Shown in pieces: positions 37,141 through 44,935 of a stretch of 64,000 nucleotides of DNA. The notes beneath the pieces were generated by a model. It did not search any database. It was not told the DNA's origin and saw only the letters and a program-made list of their open reading frames with translations. The position numbers were made by a program, and so were the translations under genes. Source of the stretch: Actinacidiphila cocklensis (GTDB lineage: Bacteria; Actinomycetota; Actinomycetes; Streptomycetales; Streptomycetaceae); NCBI RefSeq assembly GCF_907177275.1, contig NZ_CAJSLV010000050.1, positions 1-64,000 of the forward strand, read 5' to 3'. Within the stretch, counting starts at the first letter, position 1. Each line of letters starts with the position of its first letter.

Positions 37141-38085
37141 TCACCTGCGCCCGTGACCGGCCCGGTAGGCGGTCGGCGGCACCCCGAAGCGCTGCCGGAA
37201 CTGGCGGCTGAAGTGGTACGGCGAGGCGAAGCCCACCTCGGCGCCGATCCGGCCGACCGGCAGCCCGGTGGTCTCCAGCAGCGTCGCGGCTCTGCGCAGC
37301 CGGGTGGCCAGCACGACATTGCCGATGGAGTCGCCGGTCTCCGCGCGGAAGAGGTGGGCGAGCCGGGACGGGGAGAGCGCGACCTGCCGCGCCAGCGCGT
37401 CTACGTGGAGCGGGGCGGCGGGGTCGGCGGCGATCTGGTCGAGCACCTGCCGCACCCGCGGGTCCGGCCCCGCGCCTGCGCTCGGCTCCAGCGCGGTGGC
37501 GGCCATCAGCAGCAGTTCCTCGATCCCGTTGAGGGCGAGTGCGGTGGCGTATGCGCCGGGCCGCGGTCCGCGGTCCACGGGCACGCGGCCCTGCGGGGCG
37601 TCGACGGTGGCCGACATCGCGTTGCGGTGCACACGGGCGAAGGCCGCGTCCGCGGCTCGCAGCCCCTCCCCCGGCCCGAGCGGGGCGAGGCTGAGGCCGG
37701 AAGCGAGCTCGGGCCTGCGCAGCCAGCCGAACCAGCTGGGCCGGGGCTGGAAGTGTGCCCACCAGTAGCCCCAGGGGGTGTCCCCCGCGGCCCGGTAGTG
37801 CTGGGGCGTCCCCGGCGTGATGACGACCAGGTCTCCGGGGCCGGTGGTGAGGTGGCGCCCGCCGGCCACGTACTCGGCGGTCCCGGAGACGGTCAGGCTG
37901 ACCATCCAGTTCCGCGCGCCCCGCTCACGGTAGACGGTGTGTCCCGGCTGCTCCTCGAAGCGCCCGGCGATCAGCAGGTCCGCCTCCGGGATCTGCGTCC
38001 ACATGTCCCCGTCGGCTCTCACCGTCGACCGCCCAGTCCGGGGACCGGACCCGTCAGCCGCTTCGGGCGGCGTCGGCATGGGCAC
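37141..38085 (-). CDS. AraC-family transcriptional regulator (sugar-type cupin sensor)
   Basis: About 287-314 residues. The cupin part contains HTVYRERGARNWMVSLTVSGTAEYVAGG, LTTGPGDLVVITPGTPQHY and GYWWAHFQPR, typical of AraC regulators of oligosaccharide use. The C-terminus has two HTH units (LHVDALARQVALSPSRLAHLFRAETGDSIGN and VGRIGAEVGFASPYHFSRQFRQRFGVPPTAYR). The ATG at 38085 overlaps the end of the upstream GntR-family gene by 32 bp. Starts at 38022 (GTG) or 38004 (ATG) would avoid most or all of this. It probably helps regulate the adjacent glycan cluster. Confidence 0.88.
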   Translation of the reverse strand: MPMPTPPEAADGSGPRTGRSTVRADGDMWTQIPEADLLIAGRFEEQPGHTVYRERGARNWMVSLTVSGTAEYVAGGRHLTTGPGDLVVITPGTPQHYRAAGDTPWGYWWAHFQPRPSWFGWLRRPELASGLSLAPLGPGEGLRAADAAFARVHRNAMSATVDAPQGRVPVDRGPRPGAYATALALNGIEELLLMAATALEPSAGAGPDPRVRQVLDQIAADPAAPLHVDALARQVALSPSRLAHLFRAETGDSIGNVVLATRLRRAATLLETTGLPVGRIGAEVGFASPYHFSRQFRQRFGVPPTAYRAGHGRR

Positions 38086-38779
38086 TGTGGCGGTGGGCGA
38101 CGGCGACGCCGTGGCCGGTCCTTATCAGCTCCTGCATGACGCGTTCCGCCAGCGCCGGGTCGCGGTCGCGGATCGCGTCGAGGAGGCGCCGCCGCGGCGG
38201 CAGCGGTCCTTCCTCGGGCCCGTTGTCGTCTGCCAGCCGGTAGCTCTGCCGTATGCCCTGGTCGATCACAGTGTCGAGGCTCGTCGCCAGGTCGTTGTGG
38301 GTCGCGCGCAGCACCGCCCGGTGCAGTACGACGTCGTGCTCGACGGCGAGTGACGGCTCGTCCAGGTTCTGCTCCATGGCGGTCAGTGCGGCTTCCATCG
38401 TGGCGAGATCGATGTCGTCCCGGCGGCGCGCGGCGAGGGCCGCGAGACCCGGTTCGATGATCAGCCGGATCTCGGTCAGCTGGTCGAGCAGCGCGTGCGT
38501 CGGCTGCTGCGAGAGCCGCCAGCGCAGTACGTCGGCGTCGAGGGTGTTCCAGCGCGCGGGGTCGGTCACGTACGTGCCCCGCTTCTGGCGTGCGGCCACC
38601 AGCCCCTTGGCGGTCAGCACCTTCAGGGACTCCCGCAGCACGGTCCGGCTCACACCGAACTCCGCCTCCAGAGCGGCCCGGTCGAGTGTCGCACCCGGCA
38701 GCAGCCGACCGGACATTATCCTCGCGCCCAACTCGTTGACCACCTGGCCATGGAGGCCGCGCGGCAGCTCGGCGGTCAT
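38054..38779 (-). CDS. FadR/GntR-family transcriptional regulator
   Basis: A 241-residue regulator: winged helix about residues 8-75 (LHGQVVNELGARIMSGRLLPGATLDRAALEAEFGVSRTVLRESLKVLTAKGLVAARQKRGTYV) and an FCD all-helical sensor domain (LTEIRLIIEPGLAALAARR, VEHDVVLHRAVLRATHND). FadR-type members often sense sugar acids or sugars. It is divergent from the ABC sugar importer at 39147 and faces a palindrome at 38916, so it probably represses that operon. ATG at 38779 is preceded by GGGGGGA. Confidence 0.9.
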   Translation of the reverse strand: MTAELPRGLHGQVVNELGARIMSGRLLPGATLDRAALEAEFGVSRTVLRESLKVLTAKGLVAARQKRGTYVTDPARWNTLDADVLRWRLSQQPTHALLDQLTEIRLIIEPGLAALAARRRDDIDLATMEAALTAMEQNLDEPSLAVEHDVVLHRAVLRATHNDLATSLDTVIDQGIRQSYRLADDNGPEEGPLPPRRRLLDAIRDRDPALAERVMQELIRTGHGVAVAHRHSAHADAARSG

Positions 38780-38915
38780 GGGGTCCCCCCTCGGTACGGC
38801 GCGGCCATCCGATGGCCGCGCCTCTCGCGCCACAGTGTGACGTCGTCGTCCAGTGACGAACAGTGGGTCACGGGTCTCCCTCGGTCGCCGATGAAAAAAT
38901 AAAATACGATTTCTT

Positions 38916-38930
38916 CTGGACAGGGTCCAG
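38916..38930. promoter_or_regulatory. Candidate FadR-type operator
   Basis: CTGGACAGGGTCCAG is a perfect inverted repeat (CTGGAC-AGG-GTCCAG) in the 367-bp divergent spacer between the FadR-type regulator and the ABC operon. It lies next to an unusually A/T-rich stretch (38894-38912), a likely promoter region in this GC-rich genome. Confidence 0.6.
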
Positions 38931-39146
38931 TCCCTCATGCAAAGTTCTGTGCCAAGCCGCCCGCCGTCGTAGGTCATCCCGGTGGGGGCTTCCAATCGAA
39001 CGCTGTATTCGTCGTCGCAGTCGCCCGCTCTGCGGGCCGGACGCGAACGCGCATACCACGGGCACGAAACCGACAGACGACGGTAGTGAGCCCGGCCATG
39101 GAGCGCGCCAACAGGTCAGCGTGCGTGACACGGAAGGAGGACACCA

Positions 39147-40454
39147 GTGCGGAAGCGAATGCGAATCCTGGCGGCCGGCGCCGCGGCCGCGGTTCTGGCC
39201 GGGACGCTGGCGGCGTGCGGCAGCAGCGGCTCCATGGGGACCGAGGACTCCAAAACCATCACCTACTGGTCGACCTGGAACAAGGGCGAACCGCAGCAGC
39301 AGGTCATCCAGCAGGCCATCGGCTCCTTCACCAAGGAGACCGGCATCAAGGTCCGGGCGCAGTTCTCCGGCCGGCAGGTGATGAAGCAGGTCGACACGGC
39401 CAACAACACCTCGAAGGTCCCCGACCTGGTCGACGACTCCTCGGAGAGCCTGCTCTCCGCCGCCAACTCCGGTGTCCTGCAGGGCGTGGACGCCGTCTAC
39501 GGCCGCAGCGTACCGGGCGAGTCGAAGACGGTCGCGCAGGTCATACCGCCGGCCTCGGTCAAGTTCCTCAAGGACGACAAGGGGCAGTACGCGCTGGTGC
39601 CGTACCAGACGCTGGTCACGTCGCTGTGGTTCAACGACAAGATGATGCAGAAGATCGGCGCCACACCGCCCAAGACGTTCGACGAACTGCTCGACACGTG
39701 CGGGAAGGCCGTGGCGCACGGCATGGCGTGCGTGGCGGACGACGGGACGATCCCCGACTACAACGCCTACTGGCTCACGCAGCTGGTCAGCCGTTACCTG
39801 GGCCCGGAGTGGATCCGGAAGGCTGCGGCCGACAAGACCGGCCAGACCTGGAGGGACCCGAAGTTCCTGGCCGCGGCGCAGGCGCTGGAGAAGCTCGTCA
39901 AGGGGAAGGGGAACATGCTGTCCGGCTACCAGGGCAGCAAGCTGCCGGCCGGCCAGCAGGCGTGGTCGCAGAACAAGGCGCTGTACCTGCTCATGGGCAG
40001 TTGGGCCGCGTCCGACACGAAGAACTACGCGGCCTCCGGCTTCGACTACGACTCGGTCACCTTCCCCAGCGTGCCGAACGGGCAGATGTCGGTCGACAGC
40101 CAGTCGGTGGGCTTCGGCATCACCAAGAAGGCCAAGAACCCGGCCGCCGCGCAGAAGTTCATCGCGTACTTCATGAGCAAGAGGTGGATGAGCGAGCTCT
40201 CGTCCAAGGCGGGCGTCATACCCTCGCGGCCCGACGTCCCCGCCCCGGCGACGCTCGCCTCGGTGCAGAAGCAGCTGGCCGACGCCCCGGTGGTCACCAG
40301 ATACCTCGACGGCGTTCCGTCGATCTACCCCAACTACTGGACGAACGTCTTCGACGTCGCCGACGACCAGCTGTTCTTCGGCGAGACGAGTCCGGAGAAG
40401 TTCGTCGACAAGCTCGTGTCGTCGAGCAAGAGCTACTGGGCCTCCCACAGCTGA
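39147..40454 (+). CDS. Sugar ABC transporter substrate-binding lipoprotein
   Basis: A 435-residue protein with a lipoprotein signal peptide (MRKRMRILAAGAAAAVLAGTLAAC; lipobox Cys24). The mature part is a family 1 solute-binding protein (ITYWSTWNKGEPQQQVIQQAIGSFTKETGIKV, TLVTSLWFNDKMMQKIG, FGITKKAKNPAAAQKFIAYFM). GTG start with a strong GGAAGGAGG upstream. It captures an oligosaccharide outside the membrane for the two permeases that follow. It is the first gene of the operon 39147-43786 or further, divergent from the FadR-type regulator. Confidence 0.92.
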   Translation: MRKRMRILAAGAAAAVLAGTLAACGSSGSMGTEDSKTITYWSTWNKGEPQQQVIQQAIGSFTKETGIKVRAQFSGRQVMKQVDTANNTSKVPDLVDDSSESLLSAANSGVLQGVDAVYGRSVPGESKTVAQVIPPASVKFLKDDKGQYALVPYQTLVTSLWFNDKMMQKIGATPPKTFDELLDTCGKAVAHGMACVADDGTIPDYNAYWLTQLVSRYLGPEWIRKAAADKTGQTWRDPKFLAAAQALEKLVKGKGNMLSGYQGSKLPAGQQAWSQNKALYLLMGSWAASDTKNYAASGFDYDSVTFPSVPNGQMSVDSQSVGFGITKKAKNPAAAQKFIAYFMSKRWMSELSSKAGVIPSRPDVPAPATLASVQKQLADAPVVTRYLDGVPSIYPNYWTNVFDVADDQLFFGETSPEKFVDKLVSSSKSYWASHS

Positions 40455-40551
40455 CCCTCACGTTCGTGTCGCGGCCACCCCGTGTGGCCGCAGCACGCTC
40501 GCCCCGCGACGAATCCGTTCCAAGCCCGTTCCAAGCCACCGGAGCAGAGCC

Positions 40552-41508
40552 TTGACCATCAGCGGCATCAGACGCGCACCAGCCGTGGTCGGCGGTGAGA
40601 CACCGAGCCCGCCACGCCACCAGAAGGCAGGAAGCCGCAGAACCGTTCTCCTCTTCCTGCTACCGGCCTTCGTCGTCTACACGGCCGTGTACATCGCGCC
40701 CGCTGTCGCATCGGTGGCCCTGAGCCTGTTCCGGTACAGCGGTACGGGCGACGATCCCAAGTACATCGGTCTGCGGAACTACCGTCAGGCGCTGCGCGAC
40801 GAGGCGTTCCGCTCCTCGTTCGTCAACACCTTCAAGGTGCTGTTCTTCGTCGGCATCGCGGTGTTCGTGATGAGCTTCGTCCTCACCATGACGATGCGCG
40901 AGATGCGCGCCCGCGGCTTCGTACGCGCGGTGCTGTTCTTCCCGTTCCTCGTCAGCCCGGTGATCATCGCCATCGTCTGGGGCTTCATGCTCGACCCGAC
41001 CCGGGGGCTGGTGAACACCACGCTCAACGAGGTCGGACTGGGCTCGTTCACGCAGGTCTGGCTGGGCCCCAAGCTCATCTTCCCGATGATGATGACGGGC
41101 ATGGGGTGGATGTTCACCGGCTTCTTCGTCACCATCCTGATGGCCGGCGTGGAGCGCATACCGCCCTACTACTACGAGAGCGCCGACCTCGCCGGCGCCA
41201 CACGGTGGCAGAAGTTCCGGCTGATCACGCTCCCGTTGTCCTGGGACGTCGTCGGCATCATGGCGGTGCTCTGGGTCATCAACGCCATGAAGACGTTCGA
41301 GTTCATCTACGCCTTCACCGGCGTCGGCACCCCGCCGTCGGCCACGAACTGGACCGCGGCGCTGTACGTCTACTACACCGGCTTCGCGAACACCGGGCAA
41401 CCGGCGCTGGGCAGCGCCTGCGCCATGACGGTGATCATGCTGCTGATCATCGCGGTCCTCGTGGTGCTGATCCAGCGGCTGATGCGGCGCGAAAGGATCG
41501 AGTTCTGA
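40552..41508 (+). CDS. Sugar ABC transporter permease (MalF/LacF type)
   Basis: A 318-residue membrane protein with six predicted helices, starting at TTG (MTISGIRRAPAVVGGET). It carries the EAA loop YYESADLAGATRWQKFRLITLPLS that docks on the ATPase. It is 97 bp behind the binding protein and overlaps the next permease by one base (TGATG). There is no ATPase gene in the cluster; in Streptomyces such importers are usually energised by the shared MsiK ATPase encoded elsewhere. Confidence 0.92.
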   Translation: MTISGIRRAPAVVGGETPSPPRHQKAGSRRTVLLFLLPAFVVYTAVYIAPAVASVALSLFRYSGTGDDPKYIGLRNYRQALRDEAFRSSFVNTFKVLFFVGIAVFVMSFVLTMTMREMRARGFVRAVLFFPFLVSPVIIAIVWGFMLDPTRGLVNTTLNEVGLGSFTQVWLGPKLIFPMMMTGMGWMFTGFFVTILMAGVERIPPYYYESADLAGATRWQKFRLITLPLSWDVVGIMAVLWVINAMKTFEFIYAFTGVGTPPSATNWTAALYVYYTGFANTGQPALGSACAMTVIMLLIIAVLVVLIQRLMRRERIEF

Positions 41509-42422
41509 TGGCGACCGCGGTAGGACCAGCATCGGCCGCCTCCGGCGGCGTCCCCGCGCGGGCACCGCGTCGCAGGCGGCGTACCGTGCGCAGCACCCGG
41601 ATCGGGCCGGCCTCGCTGCTCGGCCGTCTGATCACCTGGCTCTGGGTGCTGTTCAACCTCGCGATCTTCCTCTGGATGATCTTCGCCTCACTGAAGAACA
41701 GCGGGCAGGTCTTCAATTCGCCCTGGTCGCCGCCGACTCACCCGGAGTGGTCGAACTACAGCCGCGTGTGGAACAGTTCGGACCTCGCGCGGGCGTTCCT
41801 CAACTCGATCCTGCTGGTGGGGGGTTCGACCCTGGTCGTCCTCGTGCTGGCCTGCCCGGCGGCCTACGCCCTGAGCCGCTTCGTCTTCCGCGGCGGGCGG
41901 CTGCTGACCGTCTACTTCGTCATGGGCATGGGGATACCGGCCCAGACGATCGTGATTCCCGCGTACATCGGGCTCTCGCATCTGTCCATGGTGGACAGCC
42001 TGTTCGGTCTGGGACTGCTCTACGTCGGCGCTTCGCTGCCCTTCGCGGTCTTCCTGCTCACCGGGTTCTTCTCGACACTGCCCGGTGAACTCGAGGAGGC
42101 GGCGCAGATCGACGGGGCCGGCCGGCTCCGCACCTTCGTGCAGATCATGCTGCCGCTGGCGCAGCCCGGCGTGGTCACCGCCGGCATATTGACCGCGGTG
42201 GGCCTGTGGAGCGAGGCCTTCCTGTCGCTGGTGTTCATCAGCAGCAACACCAAGGACCCGCTCGGGCTATCGGTTCTGACGCTCTACGCGTCCATGCAGT
42301 ACACGTCCAACTGGGGCGGCCTGTTCGCGGGCGTCTGCATCATGGTGCTCCCGGTGCTCGGAGCATACGTGTGGCTCGGCCGGCGCATCGTCTCCGGCCT
42401 CACGACTGGAGTGGGGAAATGA
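41508..42422 (+). CDS. Sugar ABC transporter permease (MalG/LacG type)
   Basis: A 304-residue permease with an Arg-rich N-terminus (PRRRRRTVRSTRIG), six helices and the EAA loop GELEEAAQIDGAGRLRTFVQIMLPLA. ATG overlaps the stop of the first permease, and its own stop overlaps the GH36 start (ATGA), giving a tightly coupled chain. It forms the channel with the 40552 protein. Confidence 0.92.
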   Translation: MATAVGPASAASGGVPARAPRRRRRTVRSTRIGPASLLGRLITWLWVLFNLAIFLWMIFASLKNSGQVFNSPWSPPTHPEWSNYSRVWNSSDLARAFLNSILLVGGSTLVVLVLACPAAYALSRFVFRGGRLLTVYFVMGMGIPAQTIVIPAYIGLSHLSMVDSLFGLGLLYVGASLPFAVFLLTGFFSTLPGELEEAAQIDGAGRLRTFVQIMLPLAQPGVVTAGILTAVGLWSEAFLSLVFISSNTKDPLGLSVLTLYASMQYTSNWGGLFAGVCIMVLPVLGAYVWLGRRIVSGLTTGVGK

Positions 42423-43786
42423 ACGACACCTCCCATGGCACGGCCGGCCGGTTCTCACCGGTGGCGAGGGTCACGTGCGATCCGGAGGTCGCACGTGTCT
42501 ACGAACACGGGTGGCAGTCGTGGAGCCCGTCGGGGATCTACCCCGGCAGCGGCACCTCGCCGCGGCCGACGTTCGAGAAGACCTATCTGAGCAACTGGCG
42601 CGGCGACGTTCCGCCGCCGGCCACCGGATTCCAGGGCGAGGGACTGCTCGCCGTCCAACCCGAGCCGGGTGCCCCGGTGACACTGGTGGCGTCACCCGAT
42701 CCGCGCCACGAGGTCCCGTCGATACGTGTCTCGGCCGTCGCGGAAGGGCTGGAGATCACCGCGAACGGGCACGTCGAGACGCGCGTCGACAACGGCCCCA
42801 ACGGCATCCCCGGCGCGATCGGCCGCTGGGCCAACGAACTGGTGGCGCAGCTCGGCCTGGCCGCCCCGAAGCCCGTCGGCCCCATGTGGTGCAGTTGGTA
42901 CTGCTACTGGGACCAGGTCACCGACGCGCAGGTGCTCGACGACCTGGGGCGTTTCGAGCCCGCCGGCCTCGACGTGCGCATCGTCCAGATCGACGACGGC
43001 TACCAGGCCGAGATCGGGGACTGGCTGGAACCGCGTCCCGGCTTCGGCGACCTCGGGGTACTTGCCCGGCGCATCACGGACACGGGCCGGCACGCCGGTC
43101 TGTGGACTGCTCCGTTCCTCGCCGGGCACCGTAGCAGGCTGTGGCGGGACCACGAGGACTGGTTCCTGCGCGGCGTCGACGCCGGAAGCGGCTGGACGCA
43201 GGACCTCGCCGCCCTCGACCTGACGCATCCGGGCGCGCTGGAGTACCTCGACACGGTCTTCCGGTCGTTCCGCGACATGGGCTTCTCGTTCTACAAGCTC
43301 GACTTCCTCTACGCCGGAGCCCTGCCAGGGCCCCACCACGACGCCGACGTGACCCCCATCGAGGCCTACCGCCAGGGCCTGCGGACGGTACGCGCCGCGG
43401 TCGGTCCCGACGCGGTCCTGCTGGGGTGCGGTGCGCCGATCTTCCCCAGCCTCGGCCTGGTCGACATCATGCGGGTCAGTCCTGACACCGCCTCGGCGCT
43501 CGACCACCCCTCGGGCGACGGGTCCCTGCCATCCTCGCGCAACGCGCTGGCCACCGGCATGGCACGGGAGTGGCAGCACGGCCGCTTCTGGATCAACGAT
43601 CCCGACTGCCTGCTCGTCGCCCCCAAGGTGGAGCAGCGGGAGCAGTGGGCACGCTGGATCGAGCAGTCGGCGGGACTGCGCAGCTCCAGCGACTCCATAG
43701 CGGAACTGGACGAATGGGGCCTGCGGACGACTCGGCGGCTGCTGTCGCCGTCCCTCCCCTCTGCCGTACCCGCCGACCTGCTGTGA
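42419..43786 (+). CDS. Glycoside hydrolase family 36 alpha-galactosidase-like enzyme
   Basis: A 455-residue cytoplasmic enzyme. YEHGWQSWSPSG near the start, then a TIM barrel with PMWCSWYCYWDQVTD, IVQIDDGYQAEIGDW and GLWTAPFLAG. The nucleophile is probably Asp295 in YKLDFLYAG, and the acid/base probably Asp356 in MRVSPDT. No signal peptide. It is shorter than classical GH36 (about 700), lacking most of the N-terminal beta-sandwich, as in the compact alpha-galactosidase/alpha-N-acetylgalactosaminidase branch. Its ATG overlaps the permease stop, so its substrate is most likely the imported sugar. Confidence 0.87.
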   Translation: MNDTSHGTAGRFSPVARVTCDPEVARVYEHGWQSWSPSGIYPGSGTSPRPTFEKTYLSNWRGDVPPPATGFQGEGLLAVQPEPGAPVTLVASPDPRHEVPSIRVSAVAEGLEITANGHVETRVDNGPNGIPGAIGRWANELVAQLGLAAPKPVGPMWCSWYCYWDQVTDAQVLDDLGRFEPAGLDVRIVQIDDGYQAEIGDWLEPRPGFGDLGVLARRITDTGRHAGLWTAPFLAGHRSRLWRDHEDWFLRGVDAGSGWTQDLAALDLTHPGALEYLDTVFRSFRDMGFSFYKLDFLYAGALPGPHHDADVTPIEAYRQGLRTVRAAVGPDAVLLGCGAPIFPSLGLVDIMRVSPDTASALDHPSGDGSLPSSRNALATGMAREWQHGRFWINDPDCLLVAPKVEQREQWARWIEQSAGLRSSSDSIAELDEWGLRTTRRLLSPSLPSAVPADLL

Positions 43787-43871
43787 CACCCGCACCCCCC
43801 GGCACGTCCGCAAGGCGCCACCGTCAGGAACACGGCGCCGGCCCGCAACCACATGAGGGGAGGGCGCCTCG

Positions 43872-44828
43872 ATGCCCCTGACCGATCTCCCGCTCCCGCA
43901 GCTCGCTGCCTACTCGTGCGCCACCCCGGAGCCGCCCGACTTCGACGCCTTCTGGAAGCGCACCCTTGCGGCGACCCGGCCGGAGGCGAGCTTCGAGCCG
44001 TACGAGACCCGGCTGCGCACCGTCACCGTGCAGGACGTGGCCCTCGCCGGCTTCGGGGGAAGCCGGGTCCGGGGGTGGCTGCTCGTGCCGGCCCACGCCG
44101 AGGGGCCGCTGCCGTGCGTGGTGGAGATACCCGGATACGGGGGCGGGCGCGGCCTACCGCACGACTCGCTCGTCTATTCGGCCGCCGGGTACGCCCACTT
44201 CATCATGGACCTGCGCGGCCAGGGTGCGCACTGGCTGGTCGGCGGCACGCCCGATCCCGACGCCTCGCCGGAGCCGCACTACCCCGGCTTCATGACCAGC
44301 GGCCTGGCCGACCCGGACGGCTACTACTACCGGCGGGTCATCACGGACGCGGTGTGCGCGGTACGTGCGATCGCCGGGCATCCGGCCGTCGACGCGGACC
44401 GCATCGCGCTGATGGGCGGCAGCGCCGGCGCCGGCGTGGCGCTGGCGGCGGCCGGGCTCGGGGCTCCCGTGCGCTGCCTGATCGCCGACGTGCCCTACCT
44501 CTGCGACATCCGGCGCGGCTGTGAACTTGCGACCGACGGCCCGTACCTGGAAGTGGTGGGATTCCTGCGCGCCCGGCGCGACCTGGTCGAGCAGGCCATG
44601 CGGACGCTCTCCTACGTCGACGGGGTGTTCTTCGCCCGGCGGGCCACCGTCCCGGCGCTGTTCAGTGCGGCGCTGATGGATCCGATCTGCCCGCCCTCGA
44701 CGGCGTACGCGGCCTTCAACGCCTACGCCGGGCCCGCGGACATGAAGCTCTGGGAGTTCAACGGGCACGAAGGCGGCGAGGGGTTCCAGCAGCTGCGCCG
44801 GCTCGACTTCCTCACCGAGGCCCTGTGA
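43872..44828 (+). CDS. Acetyl xylan esterase/cephalosporin-C deacetylase-like esterase
   Basis: A 318-residue alpha/beta hydrolase of the AXE1 family: PEPPDFDAFWKRTLA, RVRGWLLVPAHAEGPLPCVVEIPGYGGGRG, MDLRGQGAHW, nucleophile elbow GGSAGAG (Ser184; the family usually has GxSQGG), DPICPPSTAYAAFNAY and a final NGHEGGE with the catalytic His. It probably removes O-acetyl groups from imported sugars in the cytoplasm. ATG at 43872 follows GAGGGGAGG. It is 85 bp downstream of the GH36 gene in the same orientation. Confidence 0.88.
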   Translation: MPLTDLPLPQLAAYSCATPEPPDFDAFWKRTLAATRPEASFEPYETRLRTVTVQDVALAGFGGSRVRGWLLVPAHAEGPLPCVVEIPGYGGGRGLPHDSLVYSAAGYAHFIMDLRGQGAHWLVGGTPDPDASPEPHYPGFMTSGLADPDGYYYRRVITDAVCAVRAIAGHPAVDADRIALMGGSAGAGVALAAAGLGAPVRCLIADVPYLCDIRRGCELATDGPYLEVVGFLRARRDLVEQAMRTLSYVDGVFFARRATVPALFSAALMDPICPPSTAYAAFNAYAGPADMKLWEFNGHEGGEGFQQLRRLDFLTEAL

Positions 44829-44935
44829 GGAGTGACGGGTGCCGTAGGAGCAGGTGAGTGCCGACTTCCACAACCGTATGACACCACCCGTCGCAGATCA
44901 GCTGTGATGGCACGGACCACACAGAGGGGCATCAG

